This document shows, piece by piece, positions 53,569 to 61,046 of a stretch of DNA of 64,000 bases (positions are counted from its first letter, which is position 1; every line of letters begins with the position of its first letter). The stretch spans positions 682,001 through 746,000 of the forward strand of contig JACKHM010000005.1 of the NCBI GenBank assembly GCA_020638995.1, read 5' to 3'. Origin of the DNA: Planctomycetaceae bacterium (GTDB taxonomy: Bacteria > Planctomycetota > Planctomycetia > Pirellulales > Pirellulaceae). The notes under the pieces are model-generated. The model worked only from the letters and a program-made list of their open reading frames with translations. It ran no database searches and had not been told where the DNA came from. Made by a program: the position numbers and the translations under genes.

Positions 53569-54405
53569 TTAAAGCACGGTTGAGTTCATCGGGGAGCTAA
53601 TTGCACACTGCAATTCAGCTGCTTCTTGTTCGTTAATCATGACTCGTTTGATTGCCGTCGCGTTACCGGTGTCAGGATCAACATCGACTATCGCGCCGCC
53701 GATCCGGATATCATCGGTCGCGACCTGGAATGGAATAGGTCGAAACGTGATCGTAGCATGAGTGACCCGATCGATTTTGCGACCGAGGATACTTTCATAC
53801 GGCCCGGTCATCCCAACGTCACACTGAAATGCCGTTCCACCGGGAAAGAGCTGCTCGTCGGCCGTAGGAACGTGCGTGTGAGTACCAATCGCCGCAGACA
53901 CTCGACCATCAAGATACCGACCGATCACTTGCTTGTCGCTTGTCGCTTCGGCATGAATGTCGACAAAGCGGACTTTCACCTCAGGAGGAATCTCCGCTAG
54001 CACGTGATCGAGCGCTTTGAACGGACAATCGACGGGGCGCATGTAAACTCGCCCCAAGACACTGATGACCGCAACCGAAACTCCGTTTGCTGCTTCGACA
54101 ACTGCCCAATTTCTTCCCGGAGCTTCCTCGGGATAGTTAGCCGGTTTGATGATGTTCGCTTCCGATTCAAGAACATTCGTGATTTCAAATCGGCGGTAGA
54201 TATGATCGCCCAACGTAATGCAATCAACTCCCGCAACCATCAGCTCGCGATAGATTTTGGGAGTGATTCCAGACCCGTCCGCTGCGTTCTCCGCATTTGC
54301 GATTACTAAATCCAACTGTTCACGTTTGCGCAAACCAGGAAGCGCCTGTGCGACGATTTTACGACCGGGCTTTCCTACGATATCTCCGATGAAAAGGATT
54401 CGCAC
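53569..54405 (-). CDS. ymdB: YmdB-type metallophosphoesterase (TIGR00282)
   Basis: A 278-residue calcineurin-fold phosphodiesterase of the YmdB family, which hydrolyses 2',3'-cyclic nucleotides in Bacillus. Metal motifs are ILFIGDIVGKPGRK, VIANAENAADGSG, ITLGDHIYRRFEI and FVDIHAEATSDKQ, with later histidines in AAIGTHTHVPTADEQ. The usual GNHTWD is here GDHIYR, an Asn to Asp change at a metal ligand. The start is probably a GTG at 54405 just after the rny stop. The rny-ymdB order matches Bacillus ymdA-ymdB. Confidence 0.9.
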   Translation of the reverse strand: MRILFIGDIVGKPGRKIVAQALPGLRKREQLDLVIANAENAADGSGITPKIYRELMVAGVDCITLGDHIYRRFEITNVLESEANIIKPANYPEEAPGRNWAVVEAANGVSVAVISVLGRVYMRPVDCPFKALDHVLAEIPPEVKVRFVDIHAEATSDKQVIGRYLDGRVSAAIGTHTHVPTADEQLFPGGTAFQCDVGMTGPYESILGRKIDRVTHATITFRPIPFQVATDDIRIGGAIVDVDPDTGNATAIKRVMINEQEAAELQCAISSPMNSTVL

Positions 54406-54436
54406 GACAAGGGATTTCCGTTCATTGTTCAGGCGG

Positions 54437-55987
54437 TTAGCGGGCAGTTTCGGTAAACCGCGACTCGCGGACGACCGTGACTTTGATTTCACCGGGATAG
54501 GTCAACTGTTCTTCGAACGCTTTTGCTATGTCGCGACAAATCTTCGCGGCCTTGGCATCGTCGGTCTGCTTCGAACCAACCATCACACGCAATTCGCGAC
54601 CGGCTTGAATCGCAAAAGCCTGCTCAACACCAGGGAAGCCGTTCGCAATCGACTCCAATTCTTCCATCCGTTTGATATAGCGTTCCAGCGATTCGCGTCG
54701 AGCTCCGGGGCGCGATGCACTGCAGGCGTCTGCAGTCGCGACAAGCATGGTGTAAGGCTTGTCCGTAACGATGTCGTCGTGGTGGCCAAGTGCAGCGTGA
54801 ACAACCTCCGGTCCTTCACCGCTTCGCTTCAGCAAGTCAGCGCCGATCTTCGGATGGCCTCCTTCGAGCTCGTGATCAGCGGCTTTACCAATGTCATGAA
54901 GCAATCCCGCACGCCGTGCAATGTCACCATTCAAGCCCACCATTTCGGCGAGCATGCCGGAAACAAACGCTACTTCGACGCTGTGCCGCAAAACATTTTG
55001 ACTATAGCTGGTGCGAAAATGGAGGCGTCCAAGCATCATAATGACACGTTCATGCAGCCCGTGGACGTTGACTTCTTGAGCCGCTTCCTGTCCCTTCTTT
55101 TGCATGAATTTTTCAATTTGTTTCTCGGTCTCGCCTACTAACTCTTCAATTCGAGAAGGATGAATTCGTCCGTCGGCGATCAACTGGTTCAGGGCTTGGC
55201 GAGCGATCTCGCGACGTACCGGATCGAACCCGCTGACAATGACCACGCCAGGCGTATCGTCGATGATCACGTCGACGCCCGTCGCCTTCTCGAATGCCCG
55301 GATATTCCTTCCCTCACGACCGATGATGCGGCCCTTCATCTCGTCGCTGGGGATGTCGACCGTGCTGGTCGTCGATTCCGCCGTATGGGCCGATGCGTAA
55401 CGCTGTAACGAAGTCAGTAGAATCTCGCGCGACTTTTCGTCACAAACTTCTTGGAGATTTCGTTGGTGCTTGAGAATCGCCGCTCCGGTTTCGTTGGCGA
55501 GCTCCTTATCGAGCATGTCGAGCAATCGCTTGACGGCCTCCTCACGAGACAACCCGCTCAAGTCATGCAACGTCTGGCGTTGCATATCGAGTAATTTGGT
55601 GAGTTCTTCCTGCCTCTGGTTGGTAACTTCAAGTCGCTCGGCCAGGCGGCGCTGTGTACCTTCGACGATCTTTTCTTGCTTCCGAAGATCGTCAGCCTGT
55701 TGTTCAAGCTGCTCTTGCCGTTTATCAACAACGCGTTCGCGTTCCCGCAACTCATCACGAGACTTCCCAAGTTCTTTCTCGCCCTCTGCCTTCTCGCGAA
55801 GTGCTCGTTCCTTGATTTCAAGCTCCGCCTCGCGAACCTTGGTTGCGGCATTTTGCTCAGCCTGCTCGACAATTCTTTGTGCCTCTGTCGTGGCTCCCCG
55901 CTTGGTATACCAGTCGAGCAGTTTTACTGCGGCGATACCAATTACGAAGGAAACGGCACCAGTAAGTCCTATCATTGCGGGAGTCAC
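54437..55987 (-). CDS. rny: Ribonuclease Y
   Basis: A 516-residue RNase Y, an endonuclease anchored to the inner membrane that starts mRNA decay. It has an N-terminal membrane helix (AMIGLTGAVSFVIGIAAVKL), a long coiled coil to about residue 190, a KH RNA-binding domain (PSDEMKGRIIGREGRNIRAF) and an HD domain with the HD motif in GLLHDIGKAADHEL. The GTG at 55987 has AAGGG upstream; an ATG at 55975 is the alternative. It is followed after 31 bases by ymdB. Confidence 0.96.
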   Translation of the reverse strand: MTPAMIGLTGAVSFVIGIAAVKLLDWYTKRGATTEAQRIVEQAEQNAATKVREAELEIKERALREKAEGEKELGKSRDELRERERVVDKRQEQLEQQADDLRKQEKIVEGTQRRLAERLEVTNQRQEELTKLLDMQRQTLHDLSGLSREEAVKRLLDMLDKELANETGAAILKHQRNLQEVCDEKSREILLTSLQRYASAHTAESTTSTVDIPSDEMKGRIIGREGRNIRAFEKATGVDVIIDDTPGVVIVSGFDPVRREIARQALNQLIADGRIHPSRIEELVGETEKQIEKFMQKKGQEAAQEVNVHGLHERVIMMLGRLHFRTSYSQNVLRHSVEVAFVSGMLAEMVGLNGDIARRAGLLHDIGKAADHELEGGHPKIGADLLKRSGEGPEVVHAALGHHDDIVTDKPYTMLVATADACSASRPGARRESLERYIKRMEELESIANGFPGVEQAFAIQAGRELRVMVGSKQTDDAKAAKICRDIAKAFEEQLTYPGEIKVTVVRESRFTETAR

Positions 55988-56685
55988 AAATGCACCCTTA
56001 TACTTCCGATTCGGATAGCGTCGCCCAGGAATTTGCACGCGAGCAAAGAGTCTCGCCTGCCGCAGCGGTCATCAATCGTCGTTGATCGCACCGACACGGT
56101 GCAGAAAAGGGAGAATCGCGACGCTACGCTCTCGATCTCCGACCACATTCCTGAGTTCGAGGCACACATCGTGCCTCTACGCGCGAAATGCAAAAACGCT
56201 CCCAGAAGCCGCTCAACGAATTGGGCTTCGAATACAGAAAACGCGGTCGATGTGTCGACACCTCATCGCTGTTTCGGATGCCACGCTGCGTGGCAAGCCA
56301 CGTTCGTCCATTGGACGTGCTGCCGTCAGCATGGACCAATATCGGCTCCAATTGATCGGCTGCATCGGGCATCCCAAAGAGAAATCGCAGGATCATTAAA
56401 ACCAGATCCATGAGAACTCCTACTTTGCTAAAAACAAGGGCGTCGGGAGAACTAGTTTCGGATTCAAACAACTTGATTCGTGACTGCTGCGGCCAATCGC
56501 AAAGTACTGACACGCCATCTGTGTTGGTAATGAACTGTACACCCCGTGAAGGACCGTATGTTCTTCAGCGGGAAGATAGTATGTTAACAAAGTCAGTCCG
56601 GACTGCAACTATCCGCTATAGAATCCTCCGGCGAGGCGACCGGACGCCCACTTTTACGAGTTTGACAACGCGGACTAGGCAAGCC
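55988..56685. other. Divergent intergenic region between rny and tilS
   Basis: A 698-base gap separates the divergent rny and tilS starts, long for this region. It must contain both promoters. It holds one doubtful minus-strand frame (56124-56411, listed separately) and an in-frame extension of tilS from 56410 that is not protein-like. I recognised no tRNA, 6S RNA, tmRNA or riboswitch, but a small RNA is possible. Confidence 0.5.
56124..56411 (-). CDS. Doubtful small protein with hydrophobic N-terminus
   Basis: A 95-codon frame starting MDLVLMILRFLFGMPDAADQ with TAGGAG six bases before its ATG. The C-terminal half has a composition unlike the neighbouring genes (several Arg and Cys). It lies alone in the large rny-tilS gap and could be a small membrane protein or chance. 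Homologues in related genomes would decide. Confidence 0.25.
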   Translation of the reverse strand: MDLVLMILRFLFGMPDAADQLEPILVHADGSTSNGRTWLATQRGIRNSDEVSTHRPRFLYSKPNSLSGFWERFCISRVEARCVPRTQECGRRSRA

Positions 56686-57708
56686 ATGACGCGAGTGCTC
56701 GAAGTACGACTCAATCGGTCCTGGCCCAAAACGTCATGGCAATCTGTTCCCGTGGTCGCAGCAATATCCGGTGGCGCAGACAGTGTGGCACTGCTGCGTT
56801 GTATGCACTCACTACGCGATGCCGCTCAGGGGACGCTGGTGGCTGCTCATTTTAATCACCAGCTTCACGATAACTCTTCATCCGCCGCACAGTTCGTTGA
56901 GGACTTGTGCGCAAAGTTGCAAATACCCTGCGAAGTTGGGGTACCTCGTGAAGCGTTAACGTCCCAGTCAGGAGGCAGTCTCGAAGAAGCGGCAAGGATC
57001 GCCCGTTACGGCTTTCTAGTGGAGATCGCCAAGCAAGTTGGCGCTCGTTATATTGCTACCGCTCACACGGCGGACGACCAAGCCGAAACCATTCTGCACC
57101 GGATTGTCCGAGGCACCGGAATACGTGGACTCGGCGGCATCCCAGTCAGTCGGGTGGTCGCTCCCAATATTACTCTAAAGAGACCGCTGCTCGACGTTCA
57201 ACGAGCCGAAATCATCGAGTACCTCGCGGAACTCCGTCAGCCCTTTCACCAGGACCCCACAAATTCGGACGAACTTTTCACTCGCAATCGCATCCGGCAT
57301 GGGTTGCTGCCGATGCTTCGTCAGCACTACAACTCCCAAGTCGATGAGTCCTTGCGACGACTTGGTTCGCTCGCTGCCGAGATGAGCGATTTCATCGAGT
57401 CTATCGCGAGCGAACAGTTCTCGCGGTGCGTTTCATTAAGCGAACATAAGATTGCGATCAATCTTGAGGTAGCGACCAGTATCCCGCCGCTCGTTTTGCG
57501 CACGATCTTCCGGCAAATCTGGCGCGCTCAAGGATGGCCCGAATGCGATATGACTTTCGAGCGTTGGCACGAGTTAGAGGCTATCGTCCACTCACCAGAC
57601 GCGCCGGATGCCGCGATGGTCCGTATTTTCCCTTCAAGTATCCGCGTTATACGACAAGGGGCAGAGCTGATAATTGAAAGTCAAGGCCAACCCACTTGTT
57701 GGCCTTGA
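56686..57708 (+). CDS. tilS: tRNA(Ile)-lysidine synthase
   Basis: A 340-residue PP-loop ATPase. It attaches lysine to C34 of the AUA-reading tRNA-Ile, changing both codon and amino-acid specificity. The P-loop is VAAISGGADSVALLR, with AAHFNHQLHDNSS and IATAHTADDQAETILHRIVRG. NRIRHGLLPMLRQ ends the N-terminal domain. It is shorter than E. coli TilS, lacking most of the C-terminal domain. A longer frame back to 56410 is not protein-like, and the ATG at 56686 is the first with family sequence after it. Its last codons form a perfect hairpin. Confidence 0.94.
   Translation: MTRVLEVRLNRSWPKTSWQSVPVVAAISGGADSVALLRCMHSLRDAAQGTLVAAHFNHQLHDNSSSAAQFVEDLCAKLQIPCEVGVPREALTSQSGGSLEEAARIARYGFLVEIAKQVGARYIATAHTADDQAETILHRIVRGTGIRGLGGIPVSRVVAPNITLKRPLLDVQRAEIIEYLAELRQPFHQDPTNSDELFTRNRIRHGLLPMLRQHYNSQVDESLRRLGSLAAEMSDFIESIASEQFSRCVSLSEHKIAINLEVATSIPPLVLRTIFRQIWRAQGWPECDMTFERWHELEAIVHSPDAPDAAMVRIFPSSIRVIRQGAELIIESQGQPTCWP
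57681..57708 (+). terminator. Hairpin built into the last codons of tilS
   Basis: TCAAGGCCAAC (57681-57691) and GTTGGCCTTGA (57698-57708) are perfect 11-base arms around a six-base loop. The stop codon TGA is the last three bases of the 3' arm. The tail is TTGGATTTCCCGTTTCGACTCTTT, moderately T-rich. The converging MFS gene ends 34 bases further on. A terminator is likely, possibly bidirectional. Confidence 0.65.
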
Positions 57709-57742
57709 TTGGATTTCCCGTTTCGACTCTTTAGCCCACACG

Positions 57743-59341
57743 TCAGGCTTGACCAGACGTAAGACCTTCTTCGCCGTCCTCGATTGTCTCTTCAGCGGAT
57801 GGTTTGTGGTCTGTTAGATGCTCGTGCCCCTCGCTATCGATCTCTACCGTCTTATAACCGCCCTGCGACCGGAAATAAACAACGAGAATCAAGTAGCCAA
57901 GGAACATGGCCGCCGGTACCGCAGCGGTCCATTGGAGCGCCTTTCTTCCGCCATAGATCTTCGCTTCTTCAACAGGCTCCTTGTCGGTCGCCTGAAATTC
58001 GGCCCCCGTCGAATCCCACCAATTCTTGAGTTCCTCGATGCTGGGTGGAATGGTTGCGCCTTGCTCTTTGAAAATCGCGTAGTCGCCATTTAACGTGGCT
58101 GCGGGTCCGCCCGCATCGAGCAACACGCCGACCTTCTGACCATCCAAGCCTTTGACCTTTGGAAAGAACAAGAAGCCATCCTCTGCCGCCGCCGAATAAC
58201 GCGCATAAGTGTCAGGATGACCAGACTTCAGGTGGTTTGATGCGTTTAAATCTTGCTTGTAGCCGATCCCGGGTCCCCCGAGTAAACCAGCTGAGAGCAT
58301 TCCGATGCCACCCATGGCGCCCATCGTAATGGCACCTCCGCGTGGAAACCGTTCACCAACAATTCCTAACATTGTGGGCCAAAGGAATGTTTTACCGACT
58401 CCATAAATCGTAACTGCCACCCAAACCAAACCAGCCGCTTTGACAGACCCCAACAGATACAGGCCACTCGTGCCGAGAACCGTACTAATGCACAAGAGGC
58501 CAAGGGGGTTGATCCTTTCGACAATCGGTCCGGCAAAGAATCGCAAAATGAACATGATGCTCGATGCATACACGAATAAATAGAAACCTTGCCCCGTCAA
58601 AATCGACTCAGTGATGTTTGTGATCCAACTGTCCGTGCCAAGTTCGACATAGCCGACGCAGGCGTGAATCAGTAAGAGGAACAATAGTAGAGGCGACGCA
58701 AATTGAGCGAACATCTCGCCGATCGAAAGGCCGGCCTTCTTCGCATCGGATTCTGGAAACGGCTCTTTAAGAACGATGAAACCGTACCACAGAGATGGAA
58801 TGATGTATAACGCGATCGGAATCTCCCAACGCACCTTGCCCACAATTGCAGCACCTAGCAAACCTCCGACGATCAAACCACCAGGCCAACCTGCATGGAG
58901 GATATTCAAGTAATGCGTCTTCTTCTCGCGGTAGATATTGGCGACAAGTGGATTGATCACCGCCTCACATAAGCCATTCGCCACCGCAAAAATGAACATG
59001 CCCCAATAGAGACACTGGTAAGTCGCAGCTTTGCCAACTGCTTCGAAAATCGGCGTCGCGGCGACTGTGATGAGAGCCGAAAGCAAATGCAGGACGAATG
59101 CGATCAAGAGAATCGGCTTGTATCCGATATGGTCGGTGATCAGGCTCGCAAGCATGATGACGATGCCGAAGCCGAGTAGCCCACCGCCGGTAATCGTGCC
59201 TAGTTCGAACTGAGTGAATCCAAATTTCTCACTCCACTCGCCGAGCACCCCGCCACGAACGGCAAAGCCCATGCCTGCAGCGATTAGCGTCAGGAAACTG
59301 GCCCACATTAGTTTTCCGCGGTTGGCGACAACATCTGACAT
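57743..59341 (-). CDS. MFS transporter with long extracytoplasmic loop
   Basis: A 532-residue major facilitator protein with about 12 helices. Its first half has LMWASFLTLIAAGMGFAVRG and GGLLGFGIVIMLASLITDHIGYKP, with the loop-2-like GxxxDxxGyKP. Between the last two helices lies a stretch of about 120 polar residues, HLKSGHPDTYARYSAAAEDG to NWWDSTGAEFQATDKEPVEE, on the outer face. GGAG precedes the ATG at 59341. Substrate unknown; planctomycete relatives of this type are placed with sugar transporters. Confidence 0.87.
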   Translation of the reverse strand: MSDVVANRGKLMWASFLTLIAAGMGFAVRGGVLGEWSEKFGFTQFELGTITGGGLLGFGIVIMLASLITDHIGYKPILLIAFVLHLLSALITVAATPIFEAVGKAATYQCLYWGMFIFAVANGLCEAVINPLVANIYREKKTHYLNILHAGWPGGLIVGGLLGAAIVGKVRWEIPIALYIIPSLWYGFIVLKEPFPESDAKKAGLSIGEMFAQFASPLLLFLLLIHACVGYVELGTDSWITNITESILTGQGFYLFVYASSIMFILRFFAGPIVERINPLGLLCISTVLGTSGLYLLGSVKAAGLVWVAVTIYGVGKTFLWPTMLGIVGERFPRGGAITMGAMGGIGMLSAGLLGGPGIGYKQDLNASNHLKSGHPDTYARYSAAAEDGFLFFPKVKGLDGQKVGVLLDAGGPAATLNGDYAIFKEQGATIPPSIEELKNWWDSTGAEFQATDKEPVEEAKIYGGRKALQWTAAVPAAMFLGYLILVVYFRSQGGYKTVEIDSEGHEHLTDHKPSAEETIEDGEEGLTSGQA

Positions 59342-59702
59342 AGAATTTTCTCCAAATGACAACTCGCGTGGCGCGTGTGCCTTACCTGAGCGAGCGAAGA
59401 GACAATGGTATAGATGACAGCTTTGCTGTCAGAAGCAAGTCCACGAGTATACAGACTGTCCTCCGGAAGTAAATACTTTCACACCCTCGATTTGGGGCGA
59501 TGTAGGAGCCTGTGAAGTTCTTGGTCCGAACGACTCGCGCGACCGTTGGACATTGCCCAGCCACGATGCTGTGTAAAGCTTGCTGTCTAACACAGTTACG
59601 CGCCGTTTGCGTCTCGCTAGCGAAAGCAAAAGTGTCTTGACGTTAAACCGATATCGCGCCTACCATCCGCAGCTTGCTTTTTGCAGAGAATCGAGAGTAG
59701 TA
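59342..59702. other. Divergent intergenic region with a small hairpin
   Basis: This 361-base gap separates the divergent MFS and glycosyltransferase genes. It has one perfect hairpin, TGACAGC/GCTGTCA with a three-base loop (59415-59431). No gene or clear promoter was seen. Short frames lack ribosome-binding sites. Confidence 0.45.
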
Positions 59703-61007
59703 ATGCCCCAGCGCGATCCCGAACGCCGCATCTTGATCGGGCTGGTTATTCTCGCGGCCTTTGGCCTGCGACTCGGAGCTGCGTATTGGTGGGAAAGCCG
59801 TCTTATCGAAGGCCAACAGTTTGCGTGGGGCGACAGCTGGAGCTACTGGACGCTGGCGGGGCAAATTGCGCGAGGCGAACCCTATCAATACGGCTACGGT
59901 CAGTCTCGGATATTTCGCACGCCAGGCTATCCGGTCCTCTTAGCAGGATTGTATTTGGTTGCAGGCAAAGAACCTCCCGTGATGTGGGCGAGAGTTCTTG
60001 GTGTTGTATGCGGAACCCTCGCGGTTGCCGCTGTGATGTGGCTCACGCGCGAGCTTTTCTCAACCCGGGCAGCGATCTACGCCGGCGTGATGGCTGCTTT
60101 GTATCCAGGTGCCATTGGGATGAGTGTGTTTGTTCTGAGCGAGGCACCGTTCTGTCCGTTGATGGTATTGCAGCTGATATTCTGGATCGCCGCTTCGCGT
60201 TCCGATTGCACCACTCGGGCTGGAAAGTTTGGGTTTCTTGCAGGAGCCATTGCGGGACTGGCAACGCTGGTTCGCCCCAGTTGGTTGTTATTCACGCCTT
60301 TCGCGTGCTGCATATCGATCGTCTGTTATGGCGAACGAAGACGACAGTTACTCATTGCCGCAGCGTTAGCAACTGGCTTTGTATTAGCCATGGCTCCCTG
60401 GTGGGTCAGAAATTATGGCATTACTGGGAAGCTAACATTAACGACCACTCAGTTTGGAGCCAGTCTGTACGACGGTTGGCGTCCCGACGCCAACGGCGAG
60501 AGCGACATGCGGTACGTCGACCGCTTTTACCGCGAGCAAGTCGACGCAGATGCAGCAGCTCCGAACACTGTATCAAACACGTTCGAAGAACGACTCGACA
60601 ATCGAATGCGTACGGCCGCGATCACTTGGGCACAAGAGAATCCGTGGCGTGTTGTCCAACTCGCGGGGATCAAGTTTCTACGCGTCTGGAGTCCCTGGCC
60701 AAATTCGACCGAGATGCAAAGCTGGTCGTTCAGACTGGCAATCTTGCTAGGCTACGCACCGTTGATCGCACTGTCGACCGCCGGAGCGGTTCGCTTCGCA
60801 CGTCTTGGCTGGCCTTACGCAATGTGTGTCGTACCGGCGATCTATTTTACCTGCCTGCATATGATTTTTGTTGGCTCGATTCGCTATCGCCAGCCAGCCG
60901 TCCTGGTAATGATCGCTTTGGCCGCTGGTTTTGCAGAATCGATGCGGCGATCAAACGATGAGAAAGTCGGAAGTTCGAGGACAGAATTAACAAACGATCC
61001 CGCCTAA
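59703..61007 (+). CDS. Membrane glycosyltransferase, GT39/ArnT-like
   Basis: A 434-residue multi-helix protein of the dolichyl-phosphate-mannose-protein mannosyltransferase type (PMT/ArnT, GT-C fold). The N-terminal IGLVILAAFGLRLGAAYWWE is followed by a periplasmic loop with the acidic residues in FAWGDSWSYWTLAGQIARGE, which in this fold bind the lipid-linked sugar. FRTPGYPVLLAGLYLVAG and ATLVRPSWLLFTPFAC are further family segments. GAGAG precedes the ATG at 59703. It moves sugars from a lipid carrier to an acceptor outside the cytoplasm; the acceptor is unknown. An AsmA-like gene follows 39 bases later. Confidence 0.88.
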   Translation: MPQRDPERRILIGLVILAAFGLRLGAAYWWESRLIEGQQFAWGDSWSYWTLAGQIARGEPYQYGYGQSRIFRTPGYPVLLAGLYLVAGKEPPVMWARVLGVVCGTLAVAAVMWLTRELFSTRAAIYAGVMAALYPGAIGMSVFVLSEAPFCPLMVLQLIFWIAASRSDCTTRAGKFGFLAGAIAGLATLVRPSWLLFTPFACCISIVCYGERRRQLLIAAALATGFVLAMAPWWVRNYGITGKLTLTTTQFGASLYDGWRPDANGESDMRYVDRFYREQVDADAAAPNTVSNTFEERLDNRMRTAAITWAQENPWRVVQLAGIKFLRVWSPWPNSTEMQSWSFRLAILLGYAPLIALSTAGAVRFARLGWPYAMCVVPAIYFTCLHMIFVGSIRYRQPAVLVMIALAAGFAESMRRSNDEKVGSSRTELTNDPA

Positions 61008-61046
61008 ATCGATTGGGTTAGGCAACTGATTGCAAGGAGTCCGGGA

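Noticed and set aside
56410..56685. Upstream in-frame extension of tilS
   Set aside because: The first TilS-like sequence follows the ATG at 56686; the upstream part lacks homology-like pattern.
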